Source: Ravibacter sp964562455 (GTDB lineage: Bacteria; Bacteroidota; Bacteroidia; Cytophagales; Spirosomataceae). From it: a stretch of 64,000 nucleotides of DNA. This document shows, piece after piece, positions 26,772 through 35,260 of the stretch. Location of the stretch: NCBI GenBank assembly GCA_964562455.1, contig CAZLTN010000016.1, positions 1 to 64,000 on the forward strand, written 5' to 3'. Below the pieces are notes generated by a model. That model searched no databases. It saw only the letters and a list, made by a program, of their open reading frames with translations, and had not been told where the DNA came from. The position numbers were made by a program, and so were the translations under genes. Positions within the stretch are counted from its first letter, which is position 1. Every line of letters begins with the position of its first letter.

Positions 26772-29267
26772 CTATTTCCCCAATGAAATAAGATTCACAA
26801 AAAGCCTATAAGCCCCGGGAACTCCCGCCGGCAATTCCCGGAACCAGGACAGGCTCGAGTAAATATAATACCCCTTTCCGTATCGGGTATACAGGATCCC
26901 GCTGTCGAGAGGCGCGCCTCCCGGATCATTGGATGAGATCACCACGCGGTACCTTTTATCCCAGTTCTGGGGAAAATACAGCCCCCGTTCCTGGACCCAT
27001 CCGTCAAAATCGGCTGCTGTGATCTTATTGGGGCCGGTCAGTACCGGACTTTGCGGATCCAGTATCCTGACCTCCGCGTCCTCAACGCTCACACGTTCTC
27101 TCGATATATCGAAAGGATACGGTCCGGGAGCGGAACCGGGTTGCTCCATCCCTGTATTATATTGCACGATCAGGTTTCCTCCCTGGTTTACGTATTCTAG
27201 AAGGACGGCCTGTTTCTGAAGCAGCGCCGGGCGGGTATTGTAAGCCCGCACTCCCAGGATAACCGCATCAAAATCCTTCAGCGAATGCAGCCCGATATCA
27301 CGGTCTTCGAGAACGGTCACCTGGTAACCTACTTCCTGCAGCGAAGCCGGTACCGCATCGCCTGCACCGTGGATATAGCCTATGCGATGCCCTTTAGTCG
27401 CCAGGTCGAGCCTGACCAACCGTCCTTTGCTCTGCGGGAAATACACCTGCCGCGGGATATGTTCGTAATCGATCACGCCCAGGCCCCGGTCGGATTCCTC
27501 TCCGTTTATCTCTGCGATTGCCACAACTTCCGCCTCCGCGGTCTTTGCCGGTGGCGTCACAACAAAGCTTGCAGTCTGTGTACCTCCCCTGCCTGCTATA
27601 TCGAAATCCGCATAGGCGGGCGCAGACTTCCAGCCGGGCGCAAGCTTCAGCCGTACCCTGCCTTTACTCTTATCCTCTGCAGCGGTAACCGTAACGGTAA
27701 CAGTCCGCGGCTTCTCATCCCTGAACATATAGACGTCATTACTGAGCGAAGTATACACGGGAGGTGAAATCACTACCGGCTCATATACCTCGCCTCTTAC
27801 AGGATCTCTCTTCTTAAAAACAACGGGAACCTGGTAGCTCAGCTCCGTTCCTCCAACCGAAAGCCGCAGGCTGACAATTGCCGGCGGGGTATTTTCAGGT
27901 ACTCCGATCTGCTGCTGATCACTGACCTCGAACAAGCCGGCATAACCTATGTCCCTGGTCAGCCAGTAGGGCTGCGACATCGGCTGATCCCGCGGCACAA
28001 CCGATGCAAAGCCGGTCTTGAACCCTTCGTTTTCCTTCAGCTCCCTGTTTACTGCACTATCCGCCCGGGCGAACGGTCCGGACCACGATTTGAGAATTAC
28101 GGGGTACCCCGACCGGTTGATCGCCTCGAGGGAAACATCGAATACCTGGCCTGGAGTATACAGGTTGCGCCCGGCAACGGCTTCCAGGTATAGCCCAAGC
28201 ATATCCCCGGTCAGCGCGTCCGTCTCTGCCAGTTTTACCCCTTTCCAATAGCTATCGGGAAGAGCGGAGATTGCGGCCCTGACCTTCAGCAGTGCCGGGA
28301 CAGCAGCAGAGGGATTTCCCGCATCAAATTCCTTTTTTAATGCATCGATAAGCCCGGGTATATGCCCGGCCCCTTCTACCCTTTCCCATGACGTATTTAC
28401 CCCGTCCAGCAGGTCGGAACCGGCCTTTTCTCCTTTTACATGCTCAAAATACTCTACGTCTGTCCCACGGCTGCCTACCGCTCCGAATCCCTGGCTTTTA
28501 TGCATGCTCCTGCTGCGCGCCGCCATTTCCCCGTAAGATGACCCCAGCCGCGGGTTATACTTCCCGATATCCAGCTTTATGTAATTGCCGGCATTCCGGA
28601 CATACTCCTCCCTGTTCCTTACCGACCACATGCTGATGTTCCACATCAACCTTTTGGGCTTCCAGGTTTTCACATATTTAAGCTGGCCCGGGAACCTTCC
28701 CGGATCGCCCGCTGCTTCAAAAGCCTCTGCGGCGAGCATCGCGGAAGCGGTATGGTGGCCGTGCCCCGCCCGTGCATCCGGAGGAAACCTGGTGACGATC
28801 ACATCGGGGCGTGTTTTCCTGATAATCCAGACGGCATCGGCCAGGACCGCCTCCCGGTCCCAGATTTTCATTGTTTCTTCAGGGCTCTTGGAATACCCGA
28901 AGTCGTTTGCCCTTGTAAAATACTGCTTTCCGCCGTCGATCCTCCTGGCCTGCAGCAACTCCTGAGTCCTGATCATACCCAGCAGCTCCCTCATTTCAGG
29001 TCCGATAAGATTCTGCCCGCCATCACCCCTGGTCAGCGAAAGATAAAAAGTCTCATACTTCCTTTCATTGGCCATAAAGGCAATAAACCCGGTATTTTCG
29101 TCGTCAGGATGGGCAGCAAAATAGAGAACGCTTCCGAGCACGCCAAGCTTATCGATTTTTTGAAGAATCTCTGAAGAAGAAGGCTGGCGGGGCGGATTCC
29201 CGAAAACAAATGCATTGAGAAGAAAAAGAAAGCCGGCGATCGCCGGGACTGAAAACTTTGAATTCAT
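26772..29267 (-). CDS. Exported PIG-L/LmbE-family deacetylase with C-terminal ThuA/GATase1-like domain
   Basis: An 831-residue secreted protein with signal peptide (IAGFLFLLNAFVFGNP). The LmbE zinc motif AAHPDDEN is near residue 58, followed by a distal HGHHTASA ligand group, as in GlcNAc-type N-deacetylases. The middle region is beta-rich. The C-terminal part (VILGVRAYNTRPALL, YVNQGGNLIVQYNTG) resembles the class I glutamine amidotransferase-like or ThuA fold seen in large Bacteroidota PIG-L proteins. It probably removes acyl groups from amino sugars or glycoconjugates in the periplasm. It is the first gene of the minus-strand run ending at the DUF1080 protein. It diverges from the ECF sigma gene. 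Confidence 0.88.
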   Translation of the reverse strand: MNSKFSVPAIAGFLFLLNAFVFGNPPRQPSSSEILQKIDKLGVLGSVLYFAAHPDDENTGFIAFMANERKYETFYLSLTRGDGGQNLIGPEMRELLGMIRTQELLQARRIDGGKQYFTRANDFGYSKSPEETMKIWDREAVLADAVWIIRKTRPDVIVTRFPPDARAGHGHHTASAMLAAEAFEAAGDPGRFPGQLKYVKTWKPKRLMWNISMWSVRNREEYVRNAGNYIKLDIGKYNPRLGSSYGEMAARSRSMHKSQGFGAVGSRGTDVEYFEHVKGEKAGSDLLDGVNTSWERVEGAGHIPGLIDALKKEFDAGNPSAAVPALLKVRAAISALPDSYWKGVKLAETDALTGDMLGLYLEAVAGRNLYTPGQVFDVSLEAINRSGYPVILKSWSGPFARADSAVNRELKENEGFKTGFASVVPRDQPMSQPYWLTRDIGYAGLFEVSDQQQIGVPENTPPAIVSLRLSVGGTELSYQVPVVFKKRDPVRGEVYEPVVISPPVYTSLSNDVYMFRDEKPRTVTVTVTAAEDKSKGRVRLKLAPGWKSAPAYADFDIAGRGGTQTASFVVTPPAKTAEAEVVAIAEINGEESDRGLGVIDYEHIPRQVYFPQSKGRLVRLDLATKGHRIGYIHGAGDAVPASLQEVGYQVTVLEDRDIGLHSLKDFDAVILGVRAYNTRPALLQKQAVLLEYVNQGGNLIVQYNTGMEQPGSAPGPYPFDISRERVSVEDAEVRILDPQSPVLTGPNKITAADFDGWVQERGLYFPQNWDKRYRVVISSNDPGGAPLDSGILYTRYGKGYYIYSSLSWFRELPAGVPGAYRLFVNLISLGK

Positions 29268-29446
29268 GATCCGATGTTGGTAAACAAAGATTTGAATTTA
29301 AGAAGTTTTGGGAAAGGTTCGGCAAAACCGAGCCATTATGAATGCATCCCCGCAATTTCACATCGGGCATATGCCCCCTCCCCCACCAACGCTTTGAAGA
29401 ATGCAGAACCGCACAGACAAATAGGTATATTATTTAGCGATATCAT

Positions 29447-29454
29447 TATATTTG
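29447..29454 (+). promoter_or_regulatory. Possible -7 element of the first ECF sigma gene
   Basis: TATATTTG fits the Bacteroidota -7 consensus TAnnTTTG and lies 66 bp before the chosen ATG (29521). No matching -33 TTTG is present at the right spacing. It helps to decide the start, because an upstream TTG start at 29452 would fall inside this box. Confidence 0.4.
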
Positions 29455-29520
29455 TCAGATCAAGGTAAACTTTATCAGGAAATACCCCCTAAGGATCAAT
29501 CTATTAAACGCAGGAATCCC

Positions 29521-30087
29521 ATGGAGGAAATGCTGAGGATAGCAAACGGAGACGAACAGGCTTTTTCCGGGCTGTTCCATCGTTATCGGGACAAAATTTA
29601 TTCCGTGGCTTTTAAGCTGACAGGCTCCTCTTTTGTTGCCGCCGAAGTAGTGCAGGAAGTCTTCCTCAGGGTATGGACGCGGCGGCAAACGTTACCCGGC
29701 ATCAACGACTTTGAAAGCTACCTTTTCATCATGGCACGCAATTGTGTATATACATACCTGCGAAAGGTTGTCCGGCAACAAAATACGGAATCGGACTGGA
29801 ACCTGATGGTGGGCGACACCGAAATCAGTCCTGACAACCGGTTTATTGCGAATGAATACACCTCTTTGCTTCAGGAGGCTGTCGATACGCTTCCCTTTCA
29901 TCAGCGACAGGTTTACCTGCTGAGCCAAGAAGAAGAAATGACGCGCAGTGAGATTGCCGAGTTGCTGCAGATCTCACCTGAAACGGTCAAGAGCCACCTT
30001 GCAAGGGCTTCCCGGACAGTCAGGGCATTTTGCGCATCGAGGCTGGGAATTACCACCTTTCTGCTATTGATCTTCCTTCTTGCCTGA
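29521..30087 (+). CDS. ECF-type RNA polymerase sigma factor (first)
   Basis: A 188-residue sigma factor from the ATG at 29521 (MEEMLRIANGDEQAFSGLF), the usual beginning for Bacteroidota ECF sigmas. Region 2 includes AAEVVQEVFLRVWTRR and FESYLFIMARNCVYTYLRK. Region 4 includes LPFHQRQVYLLSQEEEMTRSEIAEL and ETVKSHLARASRTVRAF. A hydrophobic tail (ITTFLLLIFLLA) ends the protein, a feature seen in many sigmas of this phylum. It is followed by a FecR anti-sigma and an STN-bearing SusC, so it is expected to drive the SusCD locus when the SusC signalling domain senses substrate across the outer membrane. Confidence 0.92.
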   Translation: MEEMLRIANGDEQAFSGLFHRYRDKIYSVAFKLTGSSFVAAEVVQEVFLRVWTRRQTLPGINDFESYLFIMARNCVYTYLRKVVRQQNTESDWNLMVGDTEISPDNRFIANEYTSLLQEAVDTLPFHQRQVYLLSQEEEMTRSEIAELLQISPETVKSHLARASRTVRAFCASRLGITTFLLLIFLLA

Positions 30088-30113
30088 TATCTTGTCAGAA
30101 CCGTTATTTGTCG

Positions 30114-30176
30114 GAACCATTAAGAGATTAAGAGAATTAAGTCTGCACGCTCTTAACATTCTTAACTCCTTGGTTC
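30114..30176. repeat. Imperfect inverted repeat between sigma and FecR genes
   Basis: The left arm (30114-30141) starts GAACCATTAAGAGATTAAG. The reverse complement of the right arm (30150-30176) starts GAACCAAGGAGTTAAGAAT. The arms share outer ends and a repeated TTAAG motif around an 8-base loop. It resembles short intergenic repeats that recur in Cytophagales genomes. The gene-free stretch 30088-30299 holds nothing else I can identify. Confidence 0.5.
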
Positions 30177-30299
30177 ACTTTCTATTCTTTAATCATTAAC
30201 TCTTTTTAATAAAAAATTTCAATTTGCTGCACCCGGCTTGCCGTTTTCCGAGTCTTTATTGAAAAAGAGTGGAATCCTGATCGTTAAGAAAGCCGGAAG

Positions 30300-31550
30300 A
30301 TGTCGAAAGAACGCGTCAAGTACTTATTTTCCCAGCACTTCAAAAGGGCTGCATCCGCAGATGAGCGGGATGAGCTGAAGGCATTGATCCGTTCCGGTCA
30401 ATACAAGGACGAGGTAAAGCAATGTATTCTGGAAATTCTCAAAAAAGAAAAGGGAGATTACCAGCTTTCTGAAGATAAAGCCAACCAGATCCTCTCCTCG
30501 ATACTTGTAAAACCAACCGACGTACCCCGACAGCATGCTCCTGATGAAGGCGATAACCGGGAATACCTGCCTGCCGCAAAGCTCAAAACTGCCCGGGAGC
30601 TTTCATGGGTGCCGAAGCTGGCCGCAGCATGCCTGGTCATTGCAGTTTTAACATCCGGCTATTATTTGTTACGGAATAATATTTTCAAAGAAGCCGATAC
30701 GGCAAGCGGGCTCACCCTGGAAGATGACCTTCCTCCGGGCAAAGACCGGGCCTATCTTTCTCTTTCTGACGGGACAAATATCGACCTGGAGAACCAGGAA
30801 AAGCAGATATTGTTAAACCGTCACGGGATTTCGAACGACATCAAAAAGGGCGAGCTGACGTATCATACTTCCAATTCCTTTTCTGGTTACAGCACGCTTA
30901 CCACTCCGTTGGGCGGGCAGTACAAACTGGTTCTCCCCGATGGCTCAAAGGCCTGGCTGAACGCCGGATCCACACTGAAATTCCCGAACACTTTTGATCG
31001 GGACCGGCGTTCCGTTGAAATGACCGGGGAAGTGTATTTCGAAATTGCTACAGACCCGGAAAAACCGTTTATCGTAACGGTAAAAGGCGCCGGAAACCGG
31101 GAAGAAACCGAGGTTAGGGTATTGGGAACACATTTCAATATTTCGTCTTACGCAGACGAACCACAATTAAAGACCACGCTACTGGAGGGTTCGGTCGAGA
31201 TAAAACGCGAAAACATTACGAAACGGCTGAAACCAGGCCAGGAAGCCTGGATAGGGCAAAATTCGAAAGATCACAAAATCAGTATTAAAAATGTAGACGC
31301 GAGCGCTGCCGTAGCCTGGAAAGACGGGCGCTTCGAATTTAACGATAACATCAAAGACATCATGAGGCAGATCGCCCGGTGGTATGATGTGGAAGTACAG
31401 TACGAAGGAGATGTTGAAGACAAAACTTTAGCCGGCTCTATTCCCCGTAAAAACAACGTTTCTGAAGTGCTCAGAATGCTGGAGTTCACCGGTAAGATCC
31501 GCTTTTCCATCGAAGGGCGGACGATTATTGTAAAAGCAGCACCGATTTAA
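30300..31550 (+). CDS. FecR-family anti-sigma factor (first)
   Basis: A 416-residue inner-membrane regulator. The cytoplasmic N-terminus (about 1-100) would bind the sigma factor. One transmembrane helix (LAAACLVIAVLTSGYYLL, about 107-124) is followed by the periplasmic FecR domain (TTPLGGQYKLVLPDGSKAWLNAGS, MTGEVYFEIA, VLGTHFNISSY, LLEGSV). A C-terminal DUF4974 domain (GRFEFNDNIKDIMRQIARWYDVEV to RTIIVKAAPI) completes the protein. It transmits the signal from the SusC N-terminal STN domain to the sigma factor encoded 212 bp upstream. Gene order sigma-FecR-SusC-SusD is the standard cell-surface signalling arrangement in Bacteroidota. Confidence 0.93.
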   Translation: MSKERVKYLFSQHFKRAASADERDELKALIRSGQYKDEVKQCILEILKKEKGDYQLSEDKANQILSSILVKPTDVPRQHAPDEGDNREYLPAAKLKTARELSWVPKLAAACLVIAVLTSGYYLLRNNIFKEADTASGLTLEDDLPPGKDRAYLSLSDGTNIDLENQEKQILLNRHGISNDIKKGELTYHTSNSFSGYSTLTTPLGGQYKLVLPDGSKAWLNAGSTLKFPNTFDRDRRSVEMTGEVYFEIATDPEKPFIVTVKGAGNREETEVRVLGTHFNISSYADEPQLKTTLLEGSVEIKRENITKRLKPGQEAWIGQNSKDHKISIKNVDASAAVAWKDGRFEFNDNIKDIMRQIARWYDVEVQYEGDVEDKTLAGSIPRKNNVSEVLRMLEFTGKIRFSIEGRTIIVKAAPI

Positions 31551-31630
31551 AACTATTAACTAAACCTCAGATCTGAACGATGACCAATTCTACCTGAATC
31601 ACTGTCGGACCGGGTATCAATCCAAAAAAA

Positions 31631-31657
31631 GCCGGATACGCTCGTAACGCATCCGGC
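31631..31657. other. Hairpin in the leader of the first SusC gene
   Basis: GCCGGATACG pairs with CGCATCCGGC (9 of 10 positions) around a 7-base loop. On the plus strand it is preceded by a run of A and not followed by T, so it does not read as a plus-strand terminator, and no minus-strand gene ends here. It could be a leader structure controlling susC. The rest of the 31551-31723 gap shows nothing recognisable. Confidence 0.4.
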
Positions 31658-31723
31658 CGTGTGGATTATACCTGACATCATTTGGCGAAACGATTGTAAC
31701 ATTCTAACCCAACGATCAAATTT

Positions 31724-34700
31724 ATGAATTTTTTATACATGGTCAAAACCGGCCAACGGGATACGTATACACAATTCCGTTTAGCCCGAAAAGTGTATTG
31801 CAGCACTGTTTGGGACCCGGCACACTTCAGGAAACTGCTTCTGATAATGAGACTAACGAGCATCCTTTTAATGCTGGCTGTAATCCAGGTAACTGCTGCC
31901 GCTTCGGAAGCGCAGAAAATTTCCTTTCAAAAAAAGGACGCGACATTGCTCGAGGTGCTGCAATCCGTAGGGCGGCAAACAGGGTATTTTTATGTTTGCG
32001 ATGCAGAACTGCTCCGAAAGGCCTCAAAGGTGAATATCGCGGTTAAAAAGGCCGGCATCCATGATGTTCTGACAGCAGTTTTTAAGGATCAGCCTCTGAC
32101 CTATACGATTCACGACAAGGTGATAGTAGTAAAGGAAAAGCCCCCAAAAAGCCCGGTTTCCAAAGAAGAAACCCTTGTAAGAGACCCGAACCATTCTCCG
32201 TCTCTCCCCGCTATAAATGCGTTGGGAACCGGTAACCTACTGGAGCGGATTAACCTTAGCAGCGCCACGGACAGGAAGGTCAGAGGTAAAGTTACGGATG
32301 AGAAAGGCGAGGGCCTGCCAGGCGTGAGTGTTGTCTTAAAAGGAACGCAGAGAGGTACCATATCAGCAGTTGACGGAAGCTTTGAACTGGTTGTTCCTGA
32401 CGGAAGCAACACCCTGATTTTTTCATTTGTCGGGTACCTGACCCAGGAAATTGACATTTCCAGCAGAAGCAATCTGAACGTCATGTTAAAAATTGACAAC
32501 AAGGCATTGGAAGAGGTAGTGGTAGTCGGATACGGTACGGTAAAGAAAAGCGACCTTACCGGTTCAATTACACGGGTCGGGGAAGAAGCTATCAAAGCGA
32601 CTCCGATTGTTGCGCTCGACAGGGCCCTCCAAGGGCGTGCGGCAGGTGTCATGGCGACAGCCAGCTCGGGAGCACCCGGGGCATCCACTACCATCAGGAT
32701 ACGGGGAACCGGGTCCGTTAACGCCGGGAACGATCCGCTATATGTGATCGATGGTTTCCCCACAGGAAATCTCAATACGATCAACCCGAATGACATCGAA
32801 TCGATAGAAATCCTGAAAGATGCATCCGCGACAGCAATATACGGCTCCCGGGGGTCGAACGGTGTTGTCATCGTAACAACAAGGCGGGGAAAAGCAGGCC
32901 AGTCGAATATCAATTTTGAAAGCTATTACGGTGTTCAGCATGTAAGAAGAAAAATCCCTTTGTTAAATGCGCGTGAGTATGCCGCCTTCTTTAACGAAGC
33001 AAGGGTAAATGCAGGTGCCGCTCCTTATTTCGACGGCTCTACACCGCAAAGGCCTTTGCCCGAAACATTGGGAGAAGGCACAAACTGGCAGGACCTGGTT
33101 CTCCGGTCCGCCCCGATTCAAAACTACCAGATTACGTTCTCGGGCGGTGAGTCAAAAACCAAATACTCGATATCAGGAAATTACTTTAACCAGGAAGGCG
33201 TTGTCATAAATTCTTTTTTTAAAAGATTTACAGTGAGGGCCAATATTGACAGGGAAGTTAAAAGCTGGCTGAAAATAGGTCTTTCATCCCAGGCAGCACA
33301 TTCCCGGTCGAGCAGTTCGTTCACTCCTGCGCAGGGCGGATTAGGCGGTGGGGTTATCAATGCCGCTCTTAATTTTGCCCCTGTATTCCCGATATACGCT
33401 GCCAACGGGGCCTACTACCGCGATTTCAGCTCACTCAATGGAAACCTGGTGGATAACCCTGTCGGACTCGCCAATGAACGGACGGATCTGTATAACACCA
33501 TCAGGCTTCTGAACAATTTCTTCGCAGAGATCCGGTTTTCGAAAGACCTGGTATTCAGGACCAGCTTCGGCGCGGATTTATTTCATGGCAAAAGCAATCT
33601 GTACTCAACCCGCCTGATCGAGCTCGGAGCCGGATCGAATGGCGTTGCTTCCGTTTCAGCCAGTCAAGACCTCAATTGGCTGAATGAAAACACACTGAGC
33701 TATACACGCACTTTTGCCGATCGCCTCAGCGTGAACGCCCTGCTCGGGTATACAACGCAATCCTACTTAAACGAAGCAGTAACTGCAAATGCAGCCAATT
33801 TCAACAATGATTTTGCTTCCTATCATAACCTCGGATCGGGGGCAACCCTGCGTGCACCGGGATCTTCCGCAAGTCAATGGGCATTGATTTCCTATCTCTC
33901 GAGAGTCAACCTGGGTTGGGAAGACAAATATCTTCTGACGCTCACTGCCAGGGCAGACGGCTCGTCCCGCTTCGGCCCGAACAGCAAGTACGGATTCTTT
34001 CCTTCCGGAGCTCTTGCCTGGCGGATCATCAATGAAGATTTCATGAAAGATCAGTCTGTGTTCTCTGACCTCAAGCTGAGGGCTACCTACGGAGCCACAG
34101 GAAACCAGAGTATCGGCGACTACGCTTACCTTTCCAATATTGCGGTTAGCACCGCGGTGCTGGGCGGTGCTAACCCCGTATTACAGACGGGAGCCGTTCC
34201 CGGCGGCATCAGCAATATGGCGCTGGGCTGGGAAAAAAATATCCAGCTTGATGCCGGCGTCGATTTTTCTTTTTTCAGGGACAGACTTCAGTTTACGGCC
34301 GATTATTATGTCAAAACTACTTCAGACCTTCTCTTCCAGGTAAACGTTCCTCAAACAACCGGATACAGCAGTAGTCTCCGTAACATCGGAAAAGTCGAAA
34401 ACAGGGGGCTGGAGATCTCTTTCAAGTCTTTCAATATCAACAGGAACGATTTCCAGTGGAACACTGAGTTCAACATAGCTTTCAATAGGAACAAAGTATT
34501 GCGATTGGACGGTCGCCCGGAATTTCTCTCGGGAAGCGGCATAGGGCATCTCCAGATTTCAAATACCGTTTTACTCCGGGTAGGGGAAGCATTGGGTAAT
34601 TTCTACGGAAGAGAAATGACGGGTATTTTCCAGACTCAGCAGGAGGTCGACGCGTCTGCGCAGCCGACAGCCAAACCCGGTGATATCCGGTACAGGGATA

Positions 34701-35248
34701 TTAACAACGACGGAGCGATCAATGACAGCGACAGGACAATTATCGGAAACGGGATACCGAAATTTTTTGGCGGGATTAACAATACATTCACCTATAAAGG
34801 ATTTGACGTGAACTTCTTCTTCCAGGGTAGCTTCGGGAACGACATTCTGAATTACGGGCGCTTTGACGTCTTCAGCCTTAACGGAAATGGAAACCAGTCG
34901 AAGGATGTACTTGACCGATGGACGCCGGATAACCCCAGTAACGAAATTCCGAGAGCAAACGCTGCTGGAGGAAGGATCCTTTCGACATTCCACATTGAAG
35001 ACGGATCTTACCTGAGGCTAAAGAATTTCACGATCGGCTATTCACTTCCCGGCCAGATACTGCAGAGAATCGCTGTTAAAGACCTGAGAGTCTATCTGTC
35101 TGCCCAGAACTACCTGACGATTACCAACTACAAAGGATTTGACCCGGAAGTCAGCCGCTTCGAATCAAGTTCAATAAGTCAGGGAATGGACTTCGGCGGA
35201 TATCCGACGACTAAAACCCTGCTTGTTGGCCTGAACTTCAATTTTTAA
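31724..35248 (+). CDS. SusC/RagA-family TonB-dependent receptor with STN domain (first)
   Basis: A 1174-residue outer-membrane transporter. After a signal region (LTSILLMLAVIQVTAAASEA) comes an STN signalling domain (about 66-138; KISFQKKDATLLEVLQSVGR). A carboxypeptidase-like domain follows (RGKVTDEKGEGLPGVSVVLKGT), then the plug with the SusC signature (DPLYVIDGFP, IEILKDASATAIYGSRGSNGVV), and the beta-barrel ends TKTLLVGLNFNF. It imports a ligand captured by SusD, using TonB energy. The STN domain couples import to the sigma/FecR pair upstream. The start is uncertain (31724 or 31739), but extended N-termini are normal in this class. The SusD partner begins 12 bp downstream. The ligand is unknown. 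Confidence 0.95.
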   Translation: MNFLYMVKTGQRDTYTQFRLARKVYCSTVWDPAHFRKLLLIMRLTSILLMLAVIQVTAAASEAQKISFQKKDATLLEVLQSVGRQTGYFYVCDAELLRKASKVNIAVKKAGIHDVLTAVFKDQPLTYTIHDKVIVVKEKPPKSPVSKEETLVRDPNHSPSLPAINALGTGNLLERINLSSATDRKVRGKVTDEKGEGLPGVSVVLKGTQRGTISAVDGSFELVVPDGSNTLIFSFVGYLTQEIDISSRSNLNVMLKIDNKALEEVVVVGYGTVKKSDLTGSITRVGEEAIKATPIVALDRALQGRAAGVMATASSGAPGASTTIRIRGTGSVNAGNDPLYVIDGFPTGNLNTINPNDIESIEILKDASATAIYGSRGSNGVVIVTTRRGKAGQSNINFESYYGVQHVRRKIPLLNAREYAAFFNEARVNAGAAPYFDGSTPQRPLPETLGEGTNWQDLVLRSAPIQNYQITFSGGESKTKYSISGNYFNQEGVVINSFFKRFTVRANIDREVKSWLKIGLSSQAAHSRSSSSFTPAQGGLGGGVINAALNFAPVFPIYAANGAYYRDFSSLNGNLVDNPVGLANERTDLYNTIRLLNNFFAEIRFSKDLVFRTSFGADLFHGKSNLYSTRLIELGAGSNGVASVSASQDLNWLNENTLSYTRTFADRLSVNALLGYTTQSYLNEAVTANAANFNNDFASYHNLGSGATLRAPGSSASQWALISYLSRVNLGWEDKYLLTLTARADGSSRFGPNSKYGFFPSGALAWRIINEDFMKDQSVFSDLKLRATYGATGNQSIGDYAYLSNIAVSTAVLGGANPVLQTGAVPGGISNMALGWEKNIQLDAGVDFSFFRDRLQFTADYYVKTTSDLLFQVNVPQTTGYSSSLRNIGKVENRGLEISFKSFNINRNDFQWNTEFNIAFNRNKVLRLDGRPEFLSGSGIGHLQISNTVLLRVGEALGNFYGREMTGIFQTQQEVDASAQPTAKPGDIRYRDINNDGAINDSDRTIIGNGIPKFFGGINNTFTYKGFDVNFFFQGSFGNDILNYGRFDVFSLNGNGNQSKDVLDRWTPDNPSNEIPRANAAGGRILSTFHIEDGSYLRLKNFTIGYSLPGQILQRIAVKDLRVYLSAQNYLTITNYKGFDPEVSRFESSSISQGMDFGGYPTTKTLLVGLNFNF

Positions 35249-35260
35249 AAGACATTTTCC

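Noticed and set aside
29452..29520. Upstream TTG start for the first ECF sigma factor
   Set aside because: It lies inside a TATATTTG -7-like box, and the extra 23 residues do not resemble ECF sigma N-termini; the ATG at 29521 does.
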